64,000 bases of DNA from Rossellomorea marisflavi (GCF_001274775.1 NZ_LGUE01000004.1:975147-1039146), one strand, 5' to 3'; shown: positions 1 to 8,907, numbered from the stretch's first letter. The notes: generated from the letters alone by a model not told the origin. Made by a program: numbers and translations.

Positions 1-585
1 TTTACGATTGACGGGACGTCCATCCTCGACTTTGACAAGTCGGGGTGCTGTAGCCACCAGCGCGCATAAAACAATCGCGCAAAGGATCGCCGAACCGAGC
101 ATCGAAGCTCCGTTGGCAGCAAATGAAAACAGAACCGGCGACAGGTTATCCGGCGCCAAATACCCGAAGAAGAACACACCCGCGATGAAATGCCAGAAAT
201 AACGGGCCACGCTTCCGACCAAAATCGCGAGAAGCATCCAACTCAGCAGCCCCTTCTTCCTCCCATCGCGCACCGCGCTCTGGATCCGGCTGCTGAATAG
301 TCCGGCCCCACCGATAAAGGCGAAAGCCACGAAATACTCAAGGAAGACCTGTACCGGATGAACGACCCAGGCTTCCCCGAGGGCGACCTGTAACAATCCC
401 CAGATGAAACCGGCCAGGGTGGCCGCCTTGAAGCCCCTTCTGAATGCCAACAGGAAGATCGGCACCATGGCCACATTAAATGAGATCGACGGTGTTAGCT
501 TGATGGATGGAATCAGATCGACCACGACGGCCAGAGCCGCCATGATTGCCACTTCGATCAAGACGATGAGCTTCATATTCTTCAT
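1..585 (-). CDS. thiT: Energy-coupling factor thiamine transporter S component ThiT (3' end off window)
   Basis: Membrane-embedded, substrate-binding (S) subunit that captures thiamine and works with the shared ECF energizing module (EcfA/A'/T), which is not encoded here. The reading frame runs 195 codons from the ATG at 585 to the window edge without a stop; the B. subtilis YuaJ/ThiT protein is about 192 residues, so only the last few codons are probably missing. About six hydrophobic segments are visible. Family landmarks include an HPVQ segment near residue 78 followed by an aromatic/hydrophobic helix, and the conserved C-terminal FFG...AP and TAPRL stretches. The start is preceded by AGGGGGA. 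The TPP aptamer directly upstream supports the thiamine assignment independently of the protein. Confidence 0.9.
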   Translation of the reverse strand, partial: MKNMKLIVLIEVAIMAALAVVVDLIPSIKLTPSISFNVAMVPIFLLAFRRGFKAATLAGFIWGLLQVALGEAWVVHPVQVFLEYFVAFAFIGGAGLFSSRIQSAVRDGRKKGLLSWMLLAILVGSVARYFWHFIAGVFFFGYLAPDNLSPVLFSFAANGASMLGSAILCAIVLCALVATAPRLVKVEDGRPVNRK

Positions 586-593
586 AAAAAAAA

Positions 594-627
594 TCCCCCT
601 TTTCTATGAACGAAACCATTAGGGAGA
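594..627 (-). promoter_or_regulatory. Putative Shine-Dalgarno sequestering hairpin of the thiT leader
   Basis: On the minus strand, TCTCCCT (621-627) can pair over seven positions, one of them G-U, with AGGGGGA (594-600), which is the ribosome binding site of thiT; the loop is about 20 nt. A second hairpin, AAGGCAG-TTTT-CTGCCTT (641-658), lies between this and the TPP aptamer but is not followed by a U-tract. I therefore infer control at translation rather than transcription. The pairing is seen in the sequence; its use in switching is inferred. Confidence 0.45.
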
Positions 628-657
628 ATGCATGTACTACAAGGCAGAAAACTGCCT

Positions 658-741
658 TCCACATCCCTACGCTAGTGCTAACTAACAGGTTCAAAGGGTC
701 AGAACGGATCGACCGTTCACTCTCAGCAAAAAAGCTCCCCT
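658..741 (-). promoter_or_regulatory. TPP (thi-box) riboswitch aptamer
   Basis: Read on the minus strand, the region contains the hallmark thi-box elements in order: GGGGAGC at the 5' side of P1, CTGAGAG, a variable stem (GAACGG/CCGTTC), GACCC, GAACCTG and finally the GCACTAGCGTAGGGA-type 3' core. The arrangement matches thiamine pyrophosphate riboswitches, and the element sits about 75 nt upstream of thiT. TPP binding is expected to lower ThiT production when the cofactor is plentiful. Confidence 0.93.
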
Positions 742-805
742 TGTGGTTACGTTTATGAAATTGATTACCTGTCCATTATAACGGAAGAGCGGGAAAAGGG
801 CAAAA

Positions 806-1108
806 TCATTCCGGTGCAGGCTCCAACGGATCATGACGGATGAAGATCGGCATGGCTTTCGGAGTGACCATGAAGCCATAGCGCTTCCCCTCCCCGTCTT
901 TATACGCTACGGAGTAGTCGCCGAGCTGCGGGGAATATTCGACTGAATCATAGGATAATTTCAAATGCTCATACTTAAAGTTGATATACACGTTGGTCGC
1001 GATGCGCGCTGTGACGTGCTGTACTCCAGGAATCTGGTTTGCTGTCACGAAAAGGATTGCAACCAAAAGAATGCTCAGTGTCTTCTTCGACTCGGCGATC
1101 AGCTTCAT
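806..1108 (-). CDS. YfjL-like small membrane-anchored protein, function unknown
   Basis: One hundred residues from the ATG at 1108, chosen because GGAGGGG lies just upstream; an ATG nine codons earlier lacks a good ribosome binding site. Residues about 8-24 form a single hydrophobic segment (signal anchor or uncleaved signal). The rest is a soluble domain ending in a SPQLGDY...GKRYGF...DPL pattern that I recall from YfjL-like proteins of Bacillus. That family assignment is from memory and moderate. No catalytic motif is recognisable. The gene stands alone between thiT and a ZIP transporter, with no obvious operon partner. Confidence 0.6.
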   Translation of the reverse strand: MKLIAESKKTLSILLVAILFVTANQIPGVQHVTARIATNVYINFKYEHLKLSYDSVEYSPQLGDYSVAYKDGEGKRYGFMVTPKAMPIFIRHDPLEPAPE

Positions 1109-1271
1109 TCCATCCCCTCCAACCAGTTCTTTCATACTAATGAATCCCTTTATAGTATAGTATAAAAGAATCTGAATGATATGACAAAAAGATTCACCGA
1201 TAATAGGTCTTTTGACTCTTTTTACAGATAGTCCGACATCATTCGTGGTAAAGCGACCCTGACAAGCACGT

Positions 1272-1298
1272 AAAAAGCACCCTGAATTTTCAGGGTGC
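1272..1298 (-). terminator. Intrinsic terminator after the ZIP transporter gene
   Basis: Minus-strand hairpin GCACCCTGA-AAAT-TCAGGGTGC followed by TTTTT, six nucleotides past the stop of the ZIP gene. Confidence 0.9.
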
Positions 1299-1304
1299 TC
1301 TCTC

Positions 1305-2120
1305 TCAACCCAACGATACGTCCAGGATCATCATGACCACAAACCCCGCCATCAGACCCAGGGTGGCAAGGTCCGTGCTTCCTGAAGATTGGGATTCCGG
1401 TATCAATTCCTCGACAACGACGAATATCATGGCCCCTGCCGCGAATGCCAGGGCATACGGAAGGAGCGGTTGGATCATCAGCACGGCCGCCGCTCCGATG
1501 ACTGCTGCAATGGGCTCTACGATGGCAGACATCTGACCGTAATTGAAAGCCCGCCTTCGGGACATCCCTTCGCCTCTGAGAGGGATGGATAATGCGGCCC
1601 CTTCCGGCATATTCTGAATCCCGATTCCGATGGCAAGACCGATGGCCCCGATCAGGGTCGCATCGCCAAGGCCGAGTGCCGCAGCCCCGAAAGCCACCCC
1701 GATTGCAAGACCTTCCGGAATATTATGAAGCGTGATAGCAAGGAATAAGAGCGTGGATTTCTTGAACTTCGTCGGTGGTCCCTCCGCCTTTTCCGATGCA
1801 TTCCCGAGATGCAGATGGGGGACGACAAAATCCAGGAGCCGGATGAAAAGTCCTCCAAGAAGGAAACCGACTGCCGGTGCAAGCCACGGGATCTGCCCGT
1901 TCTGCTCGCTGAACTCGATGGATGGAGCAAGAAGTGACCAGAAGGACGCTGCAATCATGACCCCCGCAGCAAAGCCCAGCATCATATTCAATGTATGTTT
2001 CTCAATCTTTCTGAAAAAGAAGACCGCAGAGGCCCCCAACGCTGTAAGCCCCCAAGTCACCGTTCCTCCGAAAAGCGCCTGTAGAGCAGGATTAAGTCCG
2101 CCTAACCAATCAAGGAACAT
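1305..2120 (-). CDS. ZIP family divalent metal transporter (GufA/ZupT-like)
   Basis: Predicted eight-helix membrane protein of 271 residues that should import zinc or related divalent metals (for example Mn or Fe). The binuclear metal-site helices are recognisable: HNIPEG at residues 132-137 and QNMPEG at 169-174, followed by EELIPE at 237-242. In the second motif Gln replaces the leading His, as is usual in the GufA branch. A short His-containing loop (PHLHLG, about 101-106) lies before helix IV and is typical of ZIP proteins. The gene is monocistronic, with its own terminator. Substrate preference cannot be read from sequence alone. Confidence 0.88.
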   Translation of the reverse strand: MFLDWLGGLNPALQALFGGTVTWGLTALGASAVFFFRKIEKHTLNMMLGFAAGVMIAASFWSLLAPSIEFSEQNGQIPWLAPAVGFLLGGLFIRLLDFVVPHLHLGNASEKAEGPPTKFKKSTLLFLAITLHNIPEGLAIGVAFGAAALGLGDATLIGAIGLAIGIGIQNMPEGAALSIPLRGEGMSRRRAFNYGQMSAIVEPIAAVIGAAAVLMIQPLLPYALAFAAGAMIFVVVEELIPESQSSGSTDLATLGLMAGFVVMMILDVSLG

Positions 2121-2235
2121 GAAGCTCTCCCCTTTCGTCCTCTATCATCATTCCCTTTTCGACGTTACCCATTCTTCCCTATGTATATGCCTATAGCTGC
2201 AAATGGTGTTATCCGAATGAATTTCCGCGCAAGGC

Positions 2236-2268
2236 AAAAAGCCGGAAACGCCTAAAGACGTTCCGGCT
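2236..2268 (-). terminator. Intrinsic terminator overlapping the end of the ABC permease gene
   Basis: Minus-strand AGCCGGAACG...CGTTTCCGGCT hairpin followed by TTTTT. The hairpin includes the stop codon of the permease gene at 2252. Confidence 0.88.
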
Positions 2269-3883
2269 CATTCCGACCGTTGATCAGCCATTTCCAACAA
2301 ATAAGATTGACCGCAGTCACAATCACCGCATACCCATAGATCCCAAAAGGTATCTTGAGTACCAGGTAATGCAGACCCACCAGTGCTCCCCCCACGAAGA
2401 AGAAGGGGATGATTTTAAGGGTTTCGCTCTGGGCCATCCCTTCGAAACTCTCCGAAAAAGGAAGAACCCGATTCATCCACAGGCTGCATAGGACCGTCGT
2501 GATACACACCATTATGAAGATGACGAAAAGATCCGGTATGATTACAGGTCCATAGAGGAAGATGCATGCAAGGGTAAGAATCATGTACACCGGAAGGAAC
2601 AGCTTCACAAGGAATGCTTTCAATGTCCCTCTGTAGACCGAGTCCACCCGGGTCACTGGAGCCACCCTGTAGATCCAGGACCCTTTATGCCTTCCGGAAT
2701 AATTCAGCATCATCACGACGGACGGGGCAACGATGAGACTGGCATAGACAGCCAGATATGATTTACTTCCAGGAAGATCCGAGATGGAAAGGTCTGGCCT
2801 TGTGAAAATAAAGAGAAACGGGAGGATCAGGGCGAAGCCCAATGAAGGATAGACTTTGAGCTTGAAATCCCTCTCCGTCCTCATCATTTTTTGGGCAAAT
2901 CGGTAAAACGCACGTTCCTCCTGATTCCGGCAAAGCAACTTAAGGAAACGATCACTTTTCACCCTTCTCTTCCTTCCTCCAGCTTGGGCCGAGAGCTTAT
3001 GAAGATTGCGCTCGAACTGGGGAAGCGCCTTGATGTAGATGACCATTGCGGCCAGGGGAACCAGCACGAAGAGAATGGTCATGATCAGTACCACTGTGGA
3101 ATGATTCCCGTTGAGGACGTATTCAAACGGGGCACCGAACCAAAGGGGCGGAATCAGCACCGTCCACCACTCCGGTGAAAAAGAAACATTCACATCCACG
3201 AGATCAAACGCCCTTGCCGCCAGCTGATAGGCGATGGCAATCCCGACGGAGAGACCGATCTGGACATAATTGATCATATCCTTCAGCTTCTCACCATCAA
3301 AAAACTTCAGAACATAATAATACATCAGGGCCGTCATGGCCAGGATGAGAAGATCAAGAAGAACGATACCAACCAGGAACAAAAGGAAAAAGACAAACCC
3401 ATTCAAGAAGAACGAAGCAACAAGCGGAATGACCGTCAGTGCTCCGGTCAGGAAGAACAGATAAAAGAATACATGTAACGCCTTCGCCATCGAGATATCC
3501 TTCCGCTGGACCGGTTTGGTGAAAAGGATCGTGGAATCGCGCACATCGAGGATCACGACCGAAAAATCCGAGATCATCGAGGTGCTTGTCATGAAGAAGA
3601 TGACGGAGAATATCAGCGTCATTTGAAACAGATACATATCCCCGAAGAACAGGATCGGAAGCAGGATCAATCCATATAAGGCATACACCCAGAGGGATTT
3701 GATGAACCGATTCCCGTCTTTATTATTTTTTACCTTTCCCTGCTGGAAGATGGTAGGGACCCTCCTGCCGTCCATGGTCCATTTCATCTGGAGGATCTTG
3801 CGGATGACAGGATAATCAAAGCCGAATATCGCGAACAAACCCTTGAATGCATCAAGGACCTTCAGGGTCGGAAATGTCCTCAT
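2252..3883 (-). CDS. ABC transporter permease, large ABC-2-like membrane subunit
   Basis: A 543-residue protein with a soluble N-terminal stretch and about eleven to twelve hydrophobic segments. It is translationally coupled to the ATPase upstream: TAG of the ATPase overlaps a GTG, and the better-spaced ATG lies one codon later (AGGGGAG at 8 nt), so I start at 3883. The gene pair therefore encodes an exporter-type ABC system. The substrate is unknown; relatives in Bacillus are annotated only as ABC permease, sometimes near sporulation, bacteriocin or lipid export functions. No substrate-binding protein is encoded nearby, which favours export. Confidence 0.75.
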   Translation of the reverse strand: MRTFPTLKVLDAFKGLFAIFGFDYPVIRKILQMKWTMDGRRVPTIFQQGKVKNNKDGNRFIKSLWVYALYGLILLPILFFGDMYLFQMTLIFSVIFFMTSTSMISDFSVVILDVRDSTILFTKPVQRKDISMAKALHVFFYLFFLTGALTVIPLVASFFLNGFVFFLLFLVGIVLLDLLILAMTALMYYYVLKFFDGEKLKDMINYVQIGLSVGIAIAYQLAARAFDLVDVNVSFSPEWWTVLIPPLWFGAPFEYVLNGNHSTVVLIMTILFVLVPLAAMVIYIKALPQFERNLHKLSAQAGGRKRRVKSDRFLKLLCRNQEERAFYRFAQKMMRTERDFKLKVYPSLGFALILPFLFIFTRPDLSISDLPGSKSYLAVYASLIVAPSVVMMLNYSGRHKGSWIYRVAPVTRVDSVYRGTLKAFLVKLFLPVYMILTLACIFLYGPVIIPDLFVIFIMVCITTVLCSLWMNRVLPFSESFEGMAQSETLKIIPFFFVGGALVGLHYLVLKIPFGIYGYAVIVTAVNLICWKWLINGRNEPERL

Positions 3884-3885
3884 CA

Positions 3886-4671
3886 CTACACTCCCCTTAC
3901 GACCGAAACGATCTCAGACGCCGTTTCCTTATGCTCGGTGAAGCCAGTCAGCTGATTGAATATTTCCTCGAGGGAACCTTCCAGATTCTGATTCTTCAAC
4001 TCTTCAAAACTTCCATTCGCTGCGACCGTCCCTTGATGAAGCAGGATGATGCGACTGCTGATCTTCTCGACAACATCCATGATGTGGGAGGAATAAAAAA
4101 TCGTCTTGCCCTCTGCAGCAAGCTGCGCCAGCAGTTCTTTGAAGATCATCACGGAATTGGCGTCGAGGCCATTGATCGGCTCATCCAGGAACAGGATATC
4201 CGGATCATGAAGAAGACTCGCAATAATGAGGGTCTTCTGTTTCATTCCCTTTGAGTAGGATGCAATCCTGGAATGATACACCTCAGACAACCCGAAGAGG
4301 CTCATCAGCTTTTCCGCTTTTTCATCCGCTTCGACCGGGGCCATCCCATACAGCTCTCCGCTGAAGGTCAAGTATTCCTGTGCCGTGAGATTATCGTACA
4401 GGTCTGCAAGTTCAGGCACATACCCTATCCTTTTTTTGTATTCAACCGACGCAGAGGTGATTTCTTCTCCGAACAGCCTCACTGAGCCGGCATCATATTC
4501 TTCAAGTCCGAGGATGATTTTAACTGTTGTACTCTTACCGGCTCCATTCGGACCAATGTAGCCGATGATCTGCCCGGGGAACACATCAAGGTCTACACCT
4601 TTTAATACTTCTTTTCCATTGTAGGCTTTCTTTAGTTGATGCAATGAGAGGATTGGTTGATTCGTTTCCAT
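3886..4671 (-). CDS. ABC transporter ATP-binding protein
   Basis: Nucleotide-binding subunit (261 residues) partnering the adjacent permease. Visible motifs are Walker A GPNGAGKST (40-48), an atypical signature YSKGMKQK (about 139-146, the form used by ABC-2 exporters of the YthP/drug class), Walker B ILFLDEP (159-165), a D-loop NGLD (167-170) and the switch His in SSHIMD (near 198). It is the first gene of a two-gene unit divergent from the RsbR paralogue. The C-terminal ~40 residues lie beyond the core ATPase and resemble the tail seen in drug/lantibiotic exporters. Confidence 0.88.
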   Translation of the reverse strand: METNQPILSLHQLKKAYNGKEVLKGVDLDVFPGQIIGYIGPNGAGKSTTVKIILGLEEYDAGSVRLFGEEITSASVEYKKRIGYVPELADLYDNLTAQEYLTFSGELYGMAPVEADEKAEKLMSLFGLSEVYHSRIASYSKGMKQKTLIIASLLHDPDILFLDEPINGLDANSVMIFKELLAQLAAEGKTIFYSSHIMDVVEKISSRIILLHQGTVAANGSFEELKNQNLEGSLEEIFNQLTGFTEHKETASEIVSVVRGV

Positions 4672-4750
4672 GCTATACTCCTTTACTTAAACAGTATCTT
4701 CCAATGGTAACATATATCCATCTCCATTTCTTTTCCTCCTGCACCATTCA

Positions 4751-4779
4751 TTGACAAAGACTGACATTCGATAGACAAT
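4751..4779 (+). promoter_or_regulatory. Putative sigma-A promoter of the RsbR-type gene
   Basis: TTGACA at 4751-4756, a 17-nt spacer, then GACAAT at 4774-4779. It ends about 30 nt before the ATG, and a GAAGGAGA ribosome binding site follows at about 4796-4803. Confidence 0.55.
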
Positions 4780-4809
4780 GAGTAGAGAAGATTTGCGAAG
4801 GAGAGCCTT

Positions 4810-5652
4810 ATGACGACACATTCACTAGCACTATATGAGTATCTGAACGAAAATGCCTATCATTTCACTGAGGAATGGGCCGCCCGCCAACGCGTGAAGT
4901 ACGGCTCCCATTATTCCGCCGAGGCACCCCAGGATGTACAGGAGCGGGTGAAAGAGCAGAACGCGACTTACGCCAGGCTCTTGGCCAAATGCCTGATCCG
5001 CCCAGAAGAAGAGATGAAAGAAGCGATTGATGAGTGGACGAAGAAAACGGCTGCCGATCGCAGCCGCTCTACTACCACCCTTGATGAAGTGGTACGGAAT
5101 TCCGCCGTCTTCAGGAGAGTCTACTGGAACTTCGTCAAAAAATTCGTCAACGAGTCCGGTCTTGATATCGGTGTTGCTGAAGTCTTCCAGTGGGAAGAAC
5201 AACTTAACAGATCCCTGGACTACGTACTTGAACGCTTCACTTCCCATTATTTGACGTATATCATGGACAGGCTTCAAGCCCAGTCTGATCTTATCAATGA
5301 ATTGAGTTCGCCCGTCATCTCCCTGACAGATGAAATCGGCCTTCTCCCCCTCATTGGCGATATCGATACAGCCAGGGCAAGGAGCATATTGGAAGGAACG
5401 CTTCAGCAGAGCTCACAATCACAGCTCTCCACCCTGATCATCGACCTTTCCGGCGTCCTTCTCATCGACACGATGGTCGCACAGCAGCTGTTCCATCTGG
5501 TGGATGCCCTTAACCTTCTCGGCGTGAAATCAATCATGACCGGTATCCGCCCCGAAGTGGCCCAGACAGCAATCCACCTTGGACTGGACTTCTCGGAAGT
5601 GCGTACGGAGAATTCACTGAAACGGATCATGACATCCATCTTTGCCACATAA
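4810..5652 (+). CDS. Stressosome RsbR paralogue with STAS domain
   Basis: 280 residues: an alpha-helical, non-heme-globin-like N-terminal sensor half (about 1-155) and a C-terminal STAS domain (about 165-278). The STAS part carries the two threonines phosphorylated by RsbT in RsbR proteins. T187 in GDIDTARA aligns with RsbRA T171, and T221 in LIDTMVA aligns with T205; the 34-residue spacing matches. It should be a stressosome subunit feeding the sigma-B general stress response. rsbS, rsbT and the sigB operon are not in the window, so this is a stand-alone paralogue, like yqhA or yojH of B. subtilis. Which of RsbRB/C/D it corresponds to is not decided. Confidence 0.85.
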   Translation: MTTHSLALYEYLNENAYHFTEEWAARQRVKYGSHYSAEAPQDVQERVKEQNATYARLLAKCLIRPEEEMKEAIDEWTKKTAADRSRSTTTLDEVVRNSAVFRRVYWNFVKKFVNESGLDIGVAEVFQWEEQLNRSLDYVLERFTSHYLTYIMDRLQAQSDLINELSSPVISLTDEIGLLPLIGDIDTARARSILEGTLQQSSQSQLSTLIIDLSGVLLIDTMVAQQLFHLVDALNLLGVKSIMTGIRPEVAQTAIHLGLDFSEVRTENSLKRIMTSIFAT

Positions 5653-5737
5653 AAAAGAGGGTAGGACAAAATAAAAAGAGGGATCATACAATGACGAACA
5701 ATGGCAGTGTAGGTTCTTAATACCGCTAATGATTTCC

Positions 5738-5830
5738 GTGCAAGACTTCGCTTTCCGCGGGTAACCCGTGTGTGCCTCCCCGGCAAGCCTGCGGGGTCTC
5801 ACATCAGCTACAGGAGTCTTCGTCTTGCAC
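5738..5830. repeat. Dispersed palindromic repeat element (single divergent copy)
   Basis: A 93-bp element bounded by inverted termini GTGCAAGAC / GTCTTGCAC. Inside it has blocks GCTTTCCGCGGG and GCGGGGTCTC, which in inverse orientation match the core of the triplicated repeats at 20 kb (GAGACCCCGCAGGC and CCCGC-GGAAAGC). It lies in the 309-bp gap between two convergent genes. This gap otherwise holds only a terminator. Confidence 0.7.
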
Positions 5831-5880
5831 TCCAATCAACCGCTGGAAACAATGAAATAGTAATGTTCTTTACATAACTT

Positions 5881-5929
5881 AAAAACCCGAATTCATTTGC
5901 CTTATCGCAAGCAAGTGAATTCGGGTTTT
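5881..5929. terminator. Bidirectional intrinsic terminator between convergent genes
   Basis: Hairpin with arms AAACCCGAATTCA and TGAATTCGGGTTT, extended by TTGC/GCAA pairing, flanked by A-run and T-run so that it can serve both the RsbR paralogue (+) and the dynamin-like gene (-). Confidence 0.88.
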
Positions 5930-5961
5930 ACTATGGCTAAAACAGTTTCGTGACAGCTTTT

Positions 5962-8700
5962 TTATCGGGAATACTTTTGAGAAGGCTGATAGCTTGCCTT
6001 CATCATATATTCATATTGCAGGAGTTTCACTTCGAATAAAGTGATCGGGTCGAAATATCTTTCGGGGTCCGCCTTTATTTCGCTCAGAAGTTCCTTGTCC
6101 TCCATGATTTCCCCTTCTGTCCCTTTGATGGTCAAAGAGAGCTGGTGGAAAGGTTGTGCATAGAAGGAGCGGATATCCTGTTCCAACGATTTCTCGAACA
6201 GATCGAACTGTAGGAAGAATTTCGTCACTACGGATTCAGTAATATCCCCGTAGTCCTCATTCTCCAGGTATCGCTTGTACTGATTGTATAGAAGCGTCTT
6301 GTTCTGAGGCAGCACGCCCAAGAGCTTCCCGGCACTCTTCAATAGGAACTGGGCAGGCTTGAAGCGGAGGAGGATATTTTCCTTATCGATCTGCGCCCTC
6401 GTCCCCATGCGGCTTACATCCCGTCTCCAGTCGTCGAGCACCTGATCATCACACTGAAGGACGACTCGCTCTTCCCCGAACAGACCATTGAAGGTCGAAC
6501 TCATTTCGTACAGATACTCTTGGCTTTCCTGCAGTTCATGCTTCGATGCTGCCAGCCATTCCTGAAGGGAATCGAGGTATCTCGGCATGAGGTCATTCTG
6601 GAGATATTCCTGTATCCTTGTATTCATCGCTTCATTGAGCTCGGTATGGATATTCTTATAGTCACTTTCCTCGTTGATCAGCTCGGAGCATTTATGCAGG
6701 ATATTGGGAATTTCCGTCCTGATTTCCTTTTTGACCGCTTCTTTGCGCTCGTGGAAGGAATCTTTGATCAGGGCAATCTTCTCTCCCTGCATATCACCGA
6801 GATGATTGTGGAATCCATTCAGTCGTGACAGGATGTCTTCATTTTTCGCAATGCTTTCTTTCAAGGCGATTTCTTTATTCTTGCGGATCGAATACAGATC
6901 CTTCAAGGTTTTACGCACAAGGTAGAAGAGCTTCGTCCCTCTCTCTGCTTTGATATACGCAGGACTCACATCATAATGACGGGTCATGAATGCTTCTACA
7001 CCTGTACGCTGGATGGAAACGGCCTCAAGGGACGAATACGGCAGCACTTCCGCTTCTGGGAACCACTCCTTGGCCTTTCGTTCCACGGATTCGATCACAT
7101 CATCTGGATGTACCCCGACCTTATCCATTTTGTTCAACAGGAAGTTGATCTTGACGGGCTGATCGATTTCCTGCAGCCTGCGTAGCACTTGACGATCCTC
7201 GGCATTGAACGGCGCCTCGGCGTTAAGTACATACAGCAGGCCATCTGCCACCGGATAGAACGAAGCAAGATCATCCTGATGCCTTTGTCCTGCCTGGACA
7301 TCGATGAGGACGGCACTGTTTTTCTTCAGGAAGTCTGAAGGGATCTTGTACTCGACAAACGCTTCCCTGTGCATCACCTCTTCGAAATCAGCGATGCTCT
7401 CCACACGGCGGACGCCTTCTCCGTGGATTTCACTTACTTCGACAGGCTGATCATGATAGGTGTAGACCACCGTCGAACCTTCTGATTCCCCGATACTCTC
7501 ACCGAGGACAGACTGCACGAAGGAAGACTTCCCGCTCGAAACGCTTCCTGCGACGACGATATGGTTCCTGCTATAATCCATCAGCTGCTCGGACATCCAT
7601 TTTGTCTTATAGCCTACAGGTACACGATTCGATTCGGACCAAGCCATGATCCGGTTAAGGAAGAGGAGGACATCCTCGAAGCGGGCATCTTCTGCCGACT
7701 CGATGAGCAGCGCCTCTGCTTCTTCCGCAACCCCGGGCTCAAGGGAATACGAGAACACATCGTTCCATGCAAGAACGGCAGAAGCCGCAAGCAGGGATGA
7801 CCCTGCACGGCTCACTTTGAGCCAGTTTGTCACAAGACCAGGCATGAAGGGTTGCAGATCATGGATCAGATGACCGCTCTCCATGAAGCCGTTGAAGGAT
7901 TCCTTATAAAGGGAAAGGATATCATCCCACGATTCATGGTTCTCGATCTGCACGTATTCAAAAATGGTATTGATCGTCTGCATCCATTCGATATGCAGTG
8001 CAGGTTCCACCTTGTAGCTGTTCCAGAACGCTGCGACAAGCCCTCGGAACTGCCTTGAATCGCTCTCATAGGAAGCGATGAGGAGGTCATGGAAGTACGC
8101 AGGGGCAAACGATGTGATGTACCCTTTGACCGCATATTCCTCGAGAACGGAAAACCATTTGCCGTCCTTCGTGCGGAGCGCTTCCCTCACTGCAAGCTCG
8201 ATGGCATTATTCCAATCCTGCTGGCCCTCGTAGAAAGCACGGGCAATCGAGGAAACATTTGGATAGTCCGGATCGATACCGAGTGCCTTCTCGATGACGC
8301 GGTATGCTTCCTGAGTCTTCTCCCGTTCGATATAAAGGGAGAATAATTGCAGGGATACCTCCATCGTCAATACGACTCCGTCGGTTTGGATGGCGGTATA
8401 CACATCTTCGGCGGAAGAAAGCATCCCGAGCTCATAATAAGCATCGGCAATGTTTTTCTTCGCCCAAGGCTCACGCTCGTTCTGAACGCTTTCCCACTTG
8501 AAGATGGCCGCTTCATAATCCTTGCAGTGGAAATAGACTTCCCCTTGCGCAAAGCGGATATCGGTCAGGTCATAAGGCTCATTCTTCTGTTCTTCGACGA
8601 AGGCAGCACCCAAGACCTCGATGGGATGAAGATTCCTTCCGGTATCCCCTGTGAATGTTTCATGGAATGTTTTTTCCATTAGCAGTTTTTCTTCTGTCAT
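5962..8700 (-). CDS. TPR-containing dynamin-like GTPase
   Basis: A 912-residue protein started at the ATG preceded by GGAGGATATT (8700). Residues ~40-160 look like tetratricopeptide-type helical repeats, and a longer helical region runs to ~370. A dynamin-family GTPase domain follows: P-loop GSVSSGKSS at 385-393, a G3-position DVQAG at 467-471 and G4 NKMD at 523-526. Residues ~590-700 are rich in charged heptads (coiled coil), as in the stalk of bacterial dynamin-like proteins. Membrane remodelling or repair is the family role, but no transmembrane helix is evident. The G3 motif departs from the usual DTPG. Monocistronic, with terminator at 5881. Confidence 0.78.
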   Translation of the reverse strand: MTEEKLLMEKTFHETFTGDTGRNLHPIEVLGAAFVEEQKNEPYDLTDIRFAQGEVYFHCKDYEAAIFKWESVQNEREPWAKKNIADAYYELGMLSSAEDVYTAIQTDGVVLTMEVSLQLFSLYIEREKTQEAYRVIEKALGIDPDYPNVSSIARAFYEGQQDWNNAIELAVREALRTKDGKWFSVLEEYAVKGYITSFAPAYFHDLLIASYESDSRQFRGLVAAFWNSYKVEPALHIEWMQTINTIFEYVQIENHESWDDILSLYKESFNGFMESGHLIHDLQPFMPGLVTNWLKVSRAGSSLLAASAVLAWNDVFSYSLEPGVAEEAEALLIESAEDARFEDVLLFLNRIMAWSESNRVPVGYKTKWMSEQLMDYSRNHIVVAGSVSSGKSSFVQSVLGESIGESEGSTVVYTYHDQPVEVSEIHGEGVRRVESIADFEEVMHREAFVEYKIPSDFLKKNSAVLIDVQAGQRHQDDLASFYPVADGLLYVLNAEAPFNAEDRQVLRRLQEIDQPVKINFLLNKMDKVGVHPDDVIESVERKAKEWFPEAEVLPYSSLEAVSIQRTGVEAFMTRHYDVSPAYIKAERGTKLFYLVRKTLKDLYSIRKNKEIALKESIAKNEDILSRLNGFHNHLGDMQGEKIALIKDSFHERKEAVKKEIRTEIPNILHKCSELINEESDYKNIHTELNEAMNTRIQEYLQNDLMPRYLDSLQEWLAASKHELQESQEYLYEMSSTFNGLFGEERVVLQCDDQVLDDWRRDVSRMGTRAQIDKENILLRFKPAQFLLKSAGKLLGVLPQNKTLLYNQYKRYLENEDYGDITESVVTKFFLQFDLFEKSLEQDIRSFYAQPFHQLSLTIKGTEGEIMEDKELLSEIKADPERYFDPITLFEVKLLQYEYMMKASYQPSQKYSR

Positions 8701-8855
8701 AATATCCTCCGTTAAATGCGGAACCAACAATCCGCAGACTGATCTATTTCTATCATTCTAACAGAATTTCACCGTGATAAAATGTCATTTCCTTTTCATT
8801 TTGCGAATGGTCCTTTGTACCATGGTCGCATAGACCTTCATTCATTACAGAACAA

Positions 8856-8907
8856 AGGACTATCCACTTCCAATGGCGGCATCACCGCATTGAAAAGGGA
8901 TAGTCCT
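8856..8907 (-). terminator. Terminator-like long hairpin after the MFS gene
   Basis: AGGACTATCC...GGATAGTCCT arms with further internal pairing (CAATG/CATTG, CGG/CCG), followed on the minus strand by a short T-rich TTTGTT. It lies 32 nt past the MFS stop codon. Confidence 0.65.
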
